Shown in pieces: positions 21,272 to 32,836 of a DNA stretch of 64,000 nucleotides. The position numbers and the translations under genes are program-made. The notes below the pieces were generated by a model. It was not told the DNA's origin, made no database searches, and worked only from the letters and a program-made list of their open reading frames with translations. Source of the DNA: Diaporthe sp. PMI_573 (Eukaryota > Ascomycota > Sordariomycetes > Diaporthales > Diaporthaceae); the NCBI GenBank assembly GCA_021399435.1, contig JAJTUP010000034.1, forward strand, positions 248,001-312,000, in the 5' to 3' direction. Numbering within the stretch: position 1 is the stretch's first letter; every line of letters begins with the position of its first letter.

Positions 21272-22701
21272 ACTGAGTAGCAGAGAGCTATGTGAGGGGT
21301 AGTTGGCTTTTGGAAAGAAGTTTCGAGGGGGCAGTTTCCGAATTTTGTAAATGTTTGTGAAGAACGAAGGACGAAGTTGGGCAGTCAGGTGATAAGTTCG
21401 AAGGTCGAAAGGCAAAGGAAAGAAGGAAGGTCGAAGGGGCAGATGGTAGGAAGAAACGAATGTGGAGGTGTGAAGAAGGTTGAAGGGAAAGATTCTGAGA
21501 TGGGAGAGGGAGGGGGCAGGGTTTAAATAGTTTTTGGGAGGGCGTCCTGAGCGATTGAGGTTGGCAATGGGCTCTATTCAATGATCTTGCCTATTGTCTT
21601 CGCCGTCCAATAGAAAGATGGGATGAAGTTCATTCACCCATGAGCTTCCACGGTCTGTGTCGAGCAACGCAGTGACTGCAAGTGGGTGCGTCCCTGGCAC
21701 TCGATGAGCCGTTCAGAATCTAGGTCGTTTGGTTATGCTGAAGCTCTCCTGGAAAACGCAAACGGCTCAGGGATCAGGGTGCGACGGTCGGTGGTGGTGT
21801 CTTCGTACTTTTATCTAAATTTTAAGTGTCCCCTCGGTGAGTACACGCCGAATTTAGAGAGCCCTGAGTGAGAGAATGGATTTAAGGAGGGAGAGCGTTG
21901 GAGCCACCCCAGCAAAGAACATCAACGTTTCAAGGTTGTCAACGCCCTCAAAAGGACTGACAGCCTGGAAACTCAAACCGCACATTTCACCTCCTCCAAA
22001 GGCTTGACGGGAGGTCACACAGCTTGAAGCACCTCGCACTGTGGTTTGTTTGGTGGTTTTACAACCTCGTTAGCTGCGTAGAGGACGTATCGAGGCACGC
22101 ATTTCATAACTAATCGCCGTGCCATCACGAGCAGTATGTGACTCTGTGTGCATCCGAGTTAAAACAAATTCAGCGCAGCACTCTGCTTCATTGATCGCCT
22201 GAACATGCAGCTCGATGTATTTGCTCCTCAATCGCATCTTGCTTTGTCCGCCAACGACGGCAGTGGCACATCAATCACAAATCAGCTCTCACAGCACCAT
22301 GGAAGGCGAGTGTCCCCGAGAGATCTCTGCATGGGGGCAGGCTCTGTCGGTATTTAACTTCTTTTGGATATTGAGTACATCTCTCAAGTGTTTACAAAGA
22401 GATGCTCCAGTCAAGGCGACGCCAGTACATGGCGTCCAGCCGTCATGGTGGGCTCAAATGGGCTGACCAGAAATCTGGCCCCGTCGGTTGCGGAGGGTCG
22501 TCAGCATTGGTCATGCTCGGCTTTTGGCTGACCACGAGGTAGGTGCGTACTCATTTCCATACATAAATATACCCCAAATCTGACCCTGAAGAGAGTTTCA
22601 TTTTGTAGCACCGACATCGTTCAATATTGCACTACATTGACGCTTCTGCATTTTCTGCGCCAGCCACGCAGGACCTCAAGGTCTCAACGACCGCACGCGT
22701 C
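21272..22701. other. Divergent intergenic region
   Basis: About 1.4 kb. Near the minus-strand gene it is purine-rich on the plus strand (gaagg/gaaag runs, 21400-21520), typical of a fungal CT-rich promoter read from the other strand. A TATA-like ataaatata at 22562-22571 lies 130 bp upstream of the SnoaL gene. No coding region was seen. Confidence 0.5.
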
Positions 22702-23241
22702 ATGTCTGTCTCCTGGGAGATCTCCGAAGCAATCTCACGCCGGAAGGCGCTCTACGGCCGCTACATCGATACGAAACAGTGGGACAAGCTGTGCTTGATG
22801 GCCCTTCCAGACGCGGAGCTGCGTTTCTTCGAGCCCGACGGCTCTCTCACCCACGTCGGCCGGACGCCCTTGGCCTTCACTTCGTCAGAAGAGTGCGCAC
22901 AATTCTTCCGCGAGTTTCTCGGCAGCGCCCAGACGCTACATATGTTCGGAAGAGGCGAGTTGGAGCAGATCAAGGCGGGCGAAGTAAGAGCTATCTGGCC
23001 GATGGAGGACTATATCATTCTGCGCCAGGGCTTGCTGCCGGTTGAGGTCCGTGGAGGAGGCTATTACTATGAGACATGGAGGCAGAAAGATGACGACTGG
23101 TTTCTGGAATCGTTGGTGTTACGGAGGACATACACGAAGCCTAGCCTGTTGGCCTGGCTTGGCGGGCGCCTGTCATGGTACATGAGGCCAAAGCATGGTT
23201 TCGTCTTGGATACGGGAGACTTGCTACAGCAGCACGGCTGA
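22702..23241 (+). CDS. SnoaL-like (NTF2-fold) protein
   Basis: A single exon of 179 residues from ATG 22702. The N-terminal helix ALYGRYIDTKQWDKLCLM, the following strand with a small-domain loop, and the C-terminal YYETWRQKDDDWFLESLVLRR match the SnoaL/NTF2-like cone fold that fungi use for small cyclases, isomerases and dehydratases. The catalytic role cannot be read from the sequence. No biosynthetic partners are adjacent, so a polyketide role is unproven. Confidence 0.7.
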   Translation: MSVSWEISEAISRRKALYGRYIDTKQWDKLCLMALPDAELRFFEPDGSLTHVGRTPLAFTSSEECAQFFREFLGSAQTLHMFGRGELEQIKAGEVRAIWPMEDYIILRQGLLPVEVRGGGYYYETWRQKDDDWFLESLVLRRTYTKPSLLAWLGGRLSWYMRPKHGFVLDTGDLLQQHG

Positions 23242-23463
23242 TCAAGAAGAGAGCGCCTCCTCCGTTCCAGCCGATTCTGATGTTGATAATAGGATGGCGA
23301 TGGATCGCTTTTGGGGGAAAAGAGGCCAAGTTCATTCACTCTGGCACAGAAATTGCCATCAATTGGATCCCATCTCGCGATTGATGAGAGCTAGACTGTG
23401 CAGCTAAGTTTACAAGACAAAATTACGTTTGTGCTTTCCAAGCCTGGAAACACGGAGGCCACA

Positions 23464-24448
23464 TCAAGGTGTGCCCAATTCTTTGCGAAAGTCGAGTTGC
23501 GTAAAAGCCCTTGCATATCGAACAATAGTTTTACCCACTAGCGGGGACACAAACCCGTTGTCCAAAATAACGCATTTGACCAGGCCCGGCACAACAATCA
23601 GCGCAATAAAGTCATCGTCAGATAAGGTATGTTGGTCACTCGGGTCGTCATAACGCTTCATTTTCGGTGAGGGGGTCGCGCTGATCCGGCACACGTCGCC
23701 ATCGCTCCCAAGAATCATGTCATACACATGTTCGGCGCTCCTCAACTTGTCGTCGAGCTCTTGAGCCTTCAAGATCAGGGACCTCGTGTCTCTGATGAGC
23801 ACCTCGATGTTTTCAGGCCTGTCAATGGGTTTGTACTCGTCTGCGAAGTATGGATGGAAGGCGACAAGCATCTCTTGGACAATCCACCCCGTGGTAAGGT
23901 CCTTATTGCCCTGTCTGACAACTCCGTTGCGTACCATCTGCATAACAGTCGCCCTTTGTCGTGTGCGCTTTTGATACTCTTCGGCACTAGGGTTCTGCTG
24001 TTTCTTGTTCCGGATGAAATCTGTAGCCAATGAGGGTTAGCCCGTTCTCCGCCATGATTTGGAACCTGTGCGCCAGGTGGCAGTTATCCACCTACCAAAC
24101 TTGCTGTTGGTCCATTTTCCAAGGCCGCCGAGTCCCCCGTTTTCCTCCGCAGCGTCGTTGCCCGCCCAAGCAAGAGAATCGAGTTGGAAGATCTCTTGAT
24201 GGAGAAACCTCCAGACCCATGATTCATACACGTACTTGGCCAATGTACGATCCAGGAGCAACCTCTCCCCGAGCGACATAGGCTTGGTCCAGCCACAGAG
24301 CTCCCAGTATCTTTCAGGTTTCTCGGTTTCGAACTCTTGCGGGAATGTATCTGGCAGGCATTCATCCACCCAGATAGTAATCATGCTTTGAAGCCGGTCG
24401 AAACGCTTGACAATCTCATCTTCCGTCGGGTATGTTTGCGCCGTGCCT

Positions 24449-24482
<34 letters not shown>

Positions 24483-24957
24483 GAGCCGTCACTGAGGAGC
24501 CGCCCGGGCCAGTGCCGGCGGCGGGGACACCGCCCTGCTTCTTATTAGATGGATCGGACTGCGGCGGTGTAGGCAGGTCTTTCGACCGGTGCTCCGGCGT
24601 CGCCGCATTACCAACCTTTGGTGGTCGCTGCGGAGGACCGGTTGGCCTCTGAATCTGGGGCATTCTCGTGGTGTTGGGCCGCACGCCTGCAGTTGAAGTT
24701 TGCTGGTTTGATTGCAAGCGCGCGGGATTCGTCGTATTTGCTTGAGAGCCAGGCCTCGTAGCCCGGTTTGGGGGAGGCCCGAGTGGCGGCGGTCTTGGAC
24801 GAGCCAACCCTCCGCGGATCTGTGGAACATCTTCGCATTCAGCCGCCCTTTCGAGAGGATTGTGTAATATCCTCTGTCTCTTCGCGCAGACACCTGAGCA
24901 TTCTTCATTGCTGCGCTTGGGGCGAGATTGGTCGAAGAGGGACCATTGGGGCTGCAT
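23464..24957 (-). CDS. Fungal hypothetical protein with Pro/Thr-rich N-terminus
   Basis: Exons 24957-24096 and 24020-23464 give 472 residues. The first ~180 residues are low-complexity (RPRPPPLGPPP and a Thr run coded by a GTC/GAC microsatellite). A folded region follows with DRLQSMITIWVDECLP, YESWVWRFLHQEIFQLDSLAWAG and SAEHVYDMILGSDGDV. The middle pattern (aromatic-V-W..L....F....WAG) is also found in the 29965-32113 protein (FEGYVWECLLARVF, then VWAG), so the two appear to be distant members of one fungal family of unknown function. The start is the ATG at 24957. Upstream in-frame codons contain no ATG. Confidence 0.65.
24449..24482. repeat. GTC trinucleotide repeat inside a coding exon
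   Basis: About eleven GTC units on the plus strand, read on the minus strand as a poly-Thr tract in the hypothetical protein at 23464-24957. It is a likely site of length variation between strains. Confidence 0.9.
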
Positions 24958-26885
24958 TATGGGCAACGCGGTCCCGTCGCTGGCCAAGGGATCTACTTGG
25001 ACAGTGTTTCTGGGGCGAGTTGTTGAGGATGCAGTCTACCTCGTCGAAGAAAACTGTCACGGTCCCTTTTGTTCAGTGAACCCACTTGCGTGCAGAGCAA
25101 TTCGCCTTTATGCGAACGGTCAAGTTTGCGGCTCAAAGAACCCCCCCCCCCCCAAAAAAAAAAACCAGTCCGCATCCGGTCATTGCTCTCGAGATTGGGC
25201 TGGATAGACAAAAGAAAAGAGTAGAACCAAGTGATGGTTTCAACCCACATTTTAGTACTTTGATGTCAATGGGTTATTAACCAGTGCATTGTAGGGCTTT
25301 GTTTCTACACAACTCGAGACAGTGCGATCCGAGCAGGTGAGCTTCCTTGAACAAATGAGCGATGAGCGAGCCTAGACTCCAAGACCTGAGACTCGTCGCC
25401 ACAAATCCTTGAATAGTGCAAGTGTTTATGCAATGTGTGCCCTACGATGGCCTGGCAAACGCACGTACATACGCGCGAGGATCAGCACCGCTGTTTCAAA
25501 GGGCTATTTGCTGCAAGGCTTTCTGTCAGGCTACTTCCCAACCGAGTCACCAATGCCAACGTCTCGGCTTCCGGAAAGCTACATGGAAGCGCTTGAGCGG
25601 ATTGTGTATCATGTCCCAGCCCTCGTAGCGCCTTCTGCCACCGGCGAGCACCAGCCCACTAAGAACTAAAGTCGAGATCTAATGAAACCGGGAGTCCGTA
25701 CATATGCCCTAGGTCTAGATCATGGGAAAAGTCTATCACAGGTAACAGCGTGCGAGAGACTGGAATAATTGTCGCAGTCAATTGGGAGAGGGAATTGGAG
25801 AACGGTGAGCCATCTCAACCACGACATCTGCTCGGATGTTCATCTCACGGCTCCATGTCAAGGCGATTTCAAACCTTGATTCTCTTAGTCCTCCATGTTG
25901 ATCTCGTCTTTTGACCTCTGTTTCCAAACCTCACCTTTCAACAAACCTCGACTTCGATCATTCGGCTGTGTCACGAAGTCCACAAGGGAGGATCACACAT
26001 CGGGCCAACCGTCATAAGCGTAGAATAGAGTCATCGCTGCTGCCAGTGCTTTCACTAGTGATCATGATGTAGAAGAGAATACTGCAGTAGAACAAGGTGT
26101 GTAAATGTAAAAGTCATAATTGGGGCAGGCATGGTAAATTTGCTGCGCCCCGTGGAGAACACTGGACGATGCAGGCGGGACATGAGCTGCATATTCCCCA
26201 TGCCCCTTAGACTCAGCACAAGGGCCCAGATGGACGTCCTCGAAGCTGACACCAACCGTTGATTTCAGGAAATCCTTCATGCTCGAACACTTCCCAAACT
26301 TGGAAGCTTCCAATCTCCGTGGTTTTCCGGTCGTCTTCAAGTCGATGGCCATCCGCTATTCAAGCAGTGTGTCGCTGTCCTCTCCTGTCTTGAGCCTATC
26401 CTTATTCGCCACAGACCTGCTCTTTCTCGCCTTTGAGACCTGCTTCAAGACGCTCTTCCTTGATGCCATTCCCAAGGTTCGCAAAGGCCCACACTTCTTT
26501 TCGTCGACTCCCAACGGGCTGTCGTAAATGCCAGCTCCTTCGAACTTTACCCAAGTGTCATCCCTTCTCGCCCAATCAAGCACACCATCCTTCTCTCTTT
26601 CTCTCTCTCTTGTCCGTACGTCTCTCACCCTCTTATCGAGGACTTGCCTTCAGTGCTTGCTTCCAAAGCAAGAAAATCCTTCTGATGCTCACTGCTACTT
26701 TACATTCTTACACTAGGAAGCCCCCAGAAGATACGTCAACTGTGACTGCCGCAAAGATTTGAAACCGATGGTCTTCTTTTGCCACTTCCCATACATCCTG
26801 CGAGCTCAACTTCTCAGAATTGCGCTCTCACTCTCGCAAGTAGCTAACACTTCCTCCTAGCGCCATTACCAAATACCTTCTCAAA
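24958..26885. other. Intergenic with weak small ORFs
   Basis: About 1.9 kb between divergent genes. A C12/A10 run sits at 25141-25163. A 96-codon minus-strand frame with an ATG at 26352 (to 26055; MAIDLKTTGKPRRLEASKFG at its start) and the frame upstream of it (26628-26356) have coding-like composition but no recognised domain. They could be a small unidentified gene. A pyrimidine-rich stretch (26570-26640) and a ctaac...cctag 3' splice-like motif (26842-26860) lead into the HSP70-like gene and suggest a 5'-UTR intron. Confidence 0.4.
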
Positions 26886-29284
26886 ATGGTGCCCTTCAAG
26901 TTCCAGTCACCGTCACCCTCGCCCGCAAGAGAAGTAGACGAGCCCGAGAGCTTCGACCTCTTCACTCCGGATACCCTTGAAGCGACTGAGTCGGACCAGA
27001 ACACCCACCAGTAATCGCAAGCGACCAAGTGTTGCCTCGAGCGCCAAGATCTCGTCCAAGAGGCCCTGCAACGCGGCCTCAAGGAATCAACAAAACCAGT
27101 CGAACCCTCAGGCACAGCCTAAGCCGCGGGCCAAGCCCAGAGCCAAGCCGCCGCCCTCCATCGTTTTCGGAGTTGATCTTGGCACTACGTAAGTCATCTG
27201 GACCTGCAGGTTTCTTCATCAATGCTCACATTGAATAGCTACTCGGGAATATCTTGGGCCCATTCCGGGAATGCAAGGCTCGGGGCCAAAGTATTGACGG
27301 TGTGGGATGAAACGAACACAGATTATGTGAAGATCCCCTCTGCCATCAAGTTCGACCCTCCAAATGATGTTTGGGGCATCAATACCAAGAATGATCCAGA
27401 CGCCGTGAGGTGGTTCAAACTGCTTCTCGTGAATCCTCCGGACCTTGACGAAGAGGTCCGCACCTCCGATCAGGTCCAGAAAGCCCGAAATGATCTGCAA
27501 GCTTTGCACATGCCACCCATTGAAGCAATCAGCACGTACTTGAAGCACATGTTCAAGCATGCACAAGAGAAGCTCAAATTGAGTCTAGGGGCCGCGACAG
27601 TGGACAGCTCGCGCTTTCATGTTGTCTTCACTGTTCCAGCCATCTGGCCGGAATACGCACGTCGAAGTATGCAAGCGGCAATCAAGCGTGCAGGAATACT
27701 CGAGAAACGCAGAATTGGTCAAACCACACATGATTTCATCTCAGAACCTGAGGCTGCTGCCCTTGCGACACTATCAGACTTGGATGGACTACATGATATC
27801 AAGGCCGGTAAATCTGTTTCAAGATCAAGTGGAGTTACTAACATTTTCCTAGGCCGGTGACACCCTGGTCGTGGCTGACTGTGGCGGTGGGACAGCCGAT
27901 ATCATCACTTACAAGGTCAAAAAGCCGAATCCTATGACCGTCCAGGAAGCTGTCGCGGGCGAAGGTGCGTCTAAAAATATTCGAACTTACTTTTCAATCC
28001 TTTCCAGTCTCCATTTGGCACCTCGCCGCATATAGATACGAAGTAAAATGTCCTGACACAGGTTCTAGGTGCCCTCTGTGGCGAAATCTTTGTGGCCGAG
28101 CACTTCAAAGAGCTTGTGGTCCAAAAGCTCGAGGAGAAGGTTGAAGGCGCCATGCAGCATGTTACTCCGCGGGAAATGCAAGAGATTATGAATGGTAACT
28201 GGGAGGAGGAGATTCGCAATCAGTTCAGCGGTGCAGGCAAAACTTGGACCATCCGCCTGCCATACAGTCTCACCGACGTGAGTAGACCGGACCCCAACAG
28301 AGGCTACCCGACAATCACCATCACATCTGAAGAGGTTGCAGAAGTCTTCAAGCCTAGCGTGGAGAAAATCGAGTCGCTGGTCAAAAGCCAGGTAGAGGCT
28401 GCGGAGAAGAAGTACGGCAATTCACCCAAGGTAAGGTGCAGCTCGCGAACGTGGACGAGTGTTGAATGCTGGATGTATTGAAGCCATCCACTAACTCTGG
28501 ATCACAGTTTTTGATTCTCGTGGGAGGCTTTGGCAGTTCTTTGTATCTCCGTGAGTACCTCAGCCAACGCTTCCCACGTTTGCAGATCTTGCAGAGCAGG
28601 GGCGCGGATCCGTAAGTATCCCTTGGCCCTGACAATTTGCTTGATTAACATGGCCTAGCTGGTCGGCCGTCTCTCGCGGAGCTTGCATCCATGGCATGGT
28701 GAAAAAGAGGATGAACATCCCGCTCAAAGTGGCCGTTAGTTCCAGAATCTCAAGAGAAAGCTACGGTGTGGTTGGCGAAGAGCCGTGGGATGACGAAAAG
28801 CATCATCATCCAGACGACAAGAAACTTGATATCATTTTACAGGAGGACGTGTCCATCAAGGTAATGAAATGGCATGTTAAGCAGGTAAGTATCACAAGAC
28901 ATTCTATGCAAGTTGTCACATTCTAATGGACGTGTCTATCGATGATAGGGCGACGAGGTCCCAATTAATCACAAGCTATCAATCCAGCTCACAAAGTTCC
29001 TCGACGAGCTGCCTGAAAAGATCGTGGTCGTCATATACAAGTCTCTCACTGATCAACCGTCTCAACGCTTGGACGAGTCCGTCATGAAGGCCACTGAAAT
29101 TACTTGGGAAAACATTCAGATTGACTGGGATCTCCTTGAGCCCATGGAAAGCAAGCAAGGCAAGACCTTCAAGAAGTTGAAATATGCCGTTGAGATGGAA
29201 TGCGGTGTCGGGGCTACGGTTTGTTCCATCTACCACCGCGGCTATAAACAGGCAGCCAATAATGTCTCTCTGAAGTTTCACTAG
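26886..29284 (+). CDS. HSP70-like actin-fold ATPase (divergent), possible 5' frameshift
   Basis: Exons about 26886-27188, 27239-27803, 27853-27964, 28069-28430, 28508-28611, 28659-28884 and 28949-29284. Nucleotide-binding motifs are phosphate-1 VFGVDLGTTYSG, phosphate-2 ADCGGGTADIITY and adenosine LVGGFGSSLYL. The substrate-binding domain of true HSP70 is replaced by a short divergent C-terminus, as in the fungal HSP70-like family (HSPA12-type) of unknown clients. The N-terminus before FGVDLGTT is basic and disordered. The only ATG (26886) is out of phase with FGVDLGTT by one base, so either there is a frameshift near 26990-27010 or an unseen first exon. Intron 2 (27804-27852) is a GC...AG intron bounded by an 8-bp repeat. 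Confidence 0.7.
27802..27858 (+). repeat. Intron flanked by an 8-bp direct repeat
   Basis: The sequence aggccggt occurs at 27802-27809 and again at 27851-27858, exactly spanning the boundaries of a 49-bp intron in the HSP70-like gene. Conservation of the protein (HDIKAGDTLVV) needs one copy removed, which fits splicing ag|gc...ag|gc. The arrangement is what a target-site duplication around an inserted intron would leave. Confidence 0.7.
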
Positions 29285-29964
29285 AGTGGACATGTTGATC
29301 ATGGGCAAATGCTTTTCGCTTTGGGTGGCAGGGCAGTGCAATATCTTTTGGGGGACTTCACATAGTTACCATGCACACAAAAACAGTCAACCTTGGGATT
29401 GCTCCTTTCCCAGGCTTGAGTTTTGGTCGAGTTAATGATAACGAATCCTGCATATTGCCTACTGCAACTCTCCCCCCCCCCCTGTTAACAGGTGCCTTGC
29501 TCACAAAATGCTGACAGCGGGCCTGCTCTTCCAACACTAAATCTGGTGCCTTCCACACTTTGGGGTTTTCCTTTTGAACATCTTGATCAAGGCAAGTGAA
29601 CCAGTCAAAACCTAGATCCAGGGTTCCGTACATGCGGCAACCCCGCAACGTCCACCGTGACTTTCACCTGATCTTTTCGTTGGTCACCTTCCGGCGTTTG
29701 GTTTCCTAGCAATTGACTACTAATCCCGCTGCAGCTTTGCGTCTGACCCAGTCTTACCAGCATCCACATTATCTTCATTTTGCACTCTCCAGCCTACGCC
29801 AACAAGACCCTTCGTCTTTCTGACTGCTTGCCTCAACACCCCTGCAAGCTTACCCGTCTTCCTCGAGATACCGAAGAAGGTTACTTTCCATCCAGAAACT
29901 GAGTTGCGAAATTGAGAAACGGTCTGGCTCTTCCAGAGAACCCCACCGGTCACATCCACACAGC
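29285..29964. other. Intergenic
   Basis: About 680 bp between two plus-strand genes. A run of ten C lies at 29472-29481. A pyrimidine-rich region before 29965 looks like a promoter/5' UTR. No gene was seen. Confidence 0.5.
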
Positions 29965-32113
29965 ATGTCGCCGCAACAAGAGATCACAGAACTCGACAAA
30001 TCCTCGGAGCTGGGAGCCAGCAGCTCGCGCAAGCGTGATCGGCACGATGACAACTCTCATACCGAAGGCCCAAGCAAGCGTCCCAGGATGCCCGTGGACA
30101 ACGAGCCGCCGACGCGTAAGGATACGCCCACGACCCCCAAAACTAAACAAAAGAAAACGAGAAAGAAGATTAACAATCACAAAGCATCACGCACCAGCAA
30201 TCACCACGAGCTCAAGGAGGCCAACAGAACTCTCCTCTGCCAAGTGTGGGATGCCGAGAAAGCGCTCAGAGACATGAAGAAGAAACTTGCGGACACCGAA
30301 CAGAAACTTGAGGACACCGAACAGAAACTTGAGGACACGGAGAAGGATCGTCAATCGAAAATTGCTGAGCTCGAGAGCACCCGGAAGATAAATGATGCAA
30401 AGTCTGAAGAGTTGGCAGGGCAAAACCTTGCTATTATCACGGATCGTCAAGAACTTCAATCCTTGAAGGCTTCTGTGGGCGACCTAGTCAATGGTATTCA
30501 AGCCCTTCAAGATGCATGCAAGGAGAAGGATGCAAAATTGAAAGAAAAAGACGAAATCATCGCTACTCAGCAAAAGGAGGCTGACGCCTACCGCATGGTC
30601 ATCGACAAAAACGGAGATTGGAACGCGAAAATCTCGAACAAGGAACAGAGAGCAAAAGATACTCTCAAAGTCGAACGCAATGGTCTGTCATCCAAATTAT
30701 TCCTTCATTTTTGAGCCCTAAAACTAACTGGTATAATCACTCAGAGAGAAAAAAGGTCGTTTTGGCTCTTGAGGCGGAGAAATTTGATCTGGAGCAGCAT
30801 TGCGCAGATTTGAAAACAGAGCTCACGACCAAGGCGAATGAGTACACCGGGATGATCGCCCGCCTACAGCTCGATCTACAAGCCTCTCGTCCACAGAGCC
30901 ATCGCTTCAACTTCAAGGTGCCAGATGAAAAGGTCAAGCAAGACTTCACTAATTTGGCGTCCAACATCCGACAGTTTGTCGATAAATACACACGACCCGT
31001 CCTCAATGCCACAGACCAGGAACTGAAAACTGTTTGGCCAAGTTGCTCAAATCAACTGAAAGAATTCGTTGCTTCTCCTCCACTATGCTGCCTTCTCTTC
31101 GAGGGATACGTGTGGGAGTGCCTCTTGGCGAGAGTCTTCGCACCGTGGTCGGAGGTCTGGGCAGGCGAAGTTGGGCAGTCCATGGAAAAAGCCTTGTGCA
31201 TTGCAGGAGGTAATTCAGCCCCAGTATACTCTTTCTAATGCTCCGAAGCTAATGCACTTTAACAGGGGAAATTGAACGTGCAGGATTCGGAAGCGATCTG
31301 TACGTGGACTACCAATATTGGCGATCAAGCTCAAGCAGCTTTATCGGTCGCCTGGCTGGTGAAGACTTTGGGCTTGAGTCCTTCGAATCCGCGGTCGAAG
31401 CCATGACCATGAGTATTGGAAATCTCTGTGGCAGCAGTGGCGTCAGCTGCGAGATGAAGGCTGATGCTACGAGCATATTCAAGGACGCTCGAGATTTCGA
31501 AATTCAGCGCCGAAAGCTGAAAGCTGCGTATCAATTCCGCATGTGCAAGTCCTTCCCGGGCGGGGGAAAACTCAAATACGGAATGTATTTTGACGACGAG
31601 GGTATGATTGACCGTTCACCGAAGCCGACTGGCAAAAACAACGGCGATATTCTAAAGGTGGATTTCATCATATCCCCTGGCTTGCACAAACGCGGCAGCA
31701 ATGATGGGGAGAGGTATGAGAACCACACATGGTTGATCAAAAGGGGCGTGGTGTGCAATGCAGCGAGATTCATTTCGAGGCCGAGTTCTTTCACTACAGC
31801 ACGACAAGCTCTATCACAGGCTCGGGAAACACGCCGCCCAGGTGAAAACGAGCAGCAGAACGAGGGCCAGGTCCCGGCATTACACCACCAGACAGGCTCC
31901 TCGGCCAACGGAGACAAAGACGGGCTGATCGAGATCAACGACTATGATCTAGGCCTGTTTCCCACTTCAAGCCCTACCAACGGCTCTCTATCCCCGAGAT
32001 TACACGACTCGGCCCAGATGCAGTTGAGTACAGCAATGAATATGGTTACCCGGAGCCAAGCATCCCTCAAGACAAACACCAGTGTTGATGATGGGAAGCC
32101 CAGCACCAGATAA
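29965..32113 (+). CDS. Coiled-coil fungal hypothetical protein
   Basis: Exons 29965-30682, 30745-31209 and 31266-32113 give 676 residues. The N-terminus is basic and disordered with nuclear-signal-like clusters (SRKRDRHDD, SKRPR, KQKKTRKK). Residues about 85-300 form a long coiled coil with a tandem KLADTEQ/KLEDTEQ/KLEDTEK heptad repeat. The C-terminal half is globular, including LLFEGYVWECLLARVFAP and VWAGEVGQSMEKAL, the same pattern as in the protein at 23464-24957. Fungi have expanded families of such proteins with no known function. Its position just downstream of the HSP70-like gene, same strand, 680 bp apart, may be meaningful but could be chance. Confidence 0.7.
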
Positions 32114-32836
32114 ACGAACAATCATCCACATCTCGTGTGAGAAGAACGGGTCCAAGTGTGGAGCTTCTAGGAAGACAACAAAAAGTGGCAAAGTTACTGA
32201 TCCGGACGCGGATTTTAATCCTGCGATTTACACTGGCTTCGAGTCATGTTGAGGAGGTTACGTTACCCCGGGCTGGTCTCGTAGCTGATTATCTCATGGC
32301 CGGATATTCATGCCATACGGGCGTGGTCTTGAATGAGGCTGTCTGTGAGTTGGAGGTGTACAGAAATGAACCCCGGGAAATCGTCTCGACTGACGGAGAC
32401 CACAGCGGGCTTGCCAGGCCTGAGCTCAACTTCGGCACATTGACGCAAGCTATTGCGCATTCAAAAGTTTTGAGGGAGTGGACATCATGGCATTCAGAAA
32501 AGACCCAGGACGTTCTCATGGAATGAACGCCTATGGCCGTCAAATGCTTTCAAAGAGGATTAAAAGAAGATGAATGGGACTTGGGACTCATGACGGGCCA
32601 GCTGCCAGGTTTGAGAAGCCATGGGCTGATGCACAGGTATGGTGAGTTTCGCAACGGCCACAGTTCCCCTTTGAGACAGCGAACAAGCTACATAGGGTCG
32701 CCCTTCTCAGGGATGCTCAACAGGAGCTGTTCTCACGGGTTCGCAAGTGCGACACACCCAAGGCACTTAACGAAGATCACGACTGCGGGAGACAGGAAGA
32801 CTAGATTGAAATCAATGACATCACTTTGGACCATTA
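32114..32836. other. Convergent intergenic region
   Basis: About 720 bp. A plus-strand frame at 32137-32526 (129 codons) has coding-like patches (GYSCHTGVVLNEAVCELEVY) but no recognised family. It may be a relic. Confidence 0.4.

Noticed and set aside
25409..25669. 86-codon plus-strand frame
   Set aside because: No ATG start at its beginning and no homology recognised.
32137..32526. 129-codon plus-strand frame after the coiled-coil gene
   Set aside because: Some protein-like patches, but no recognised family and no supporting promoter or splice structure. Noted only as a possible relic.
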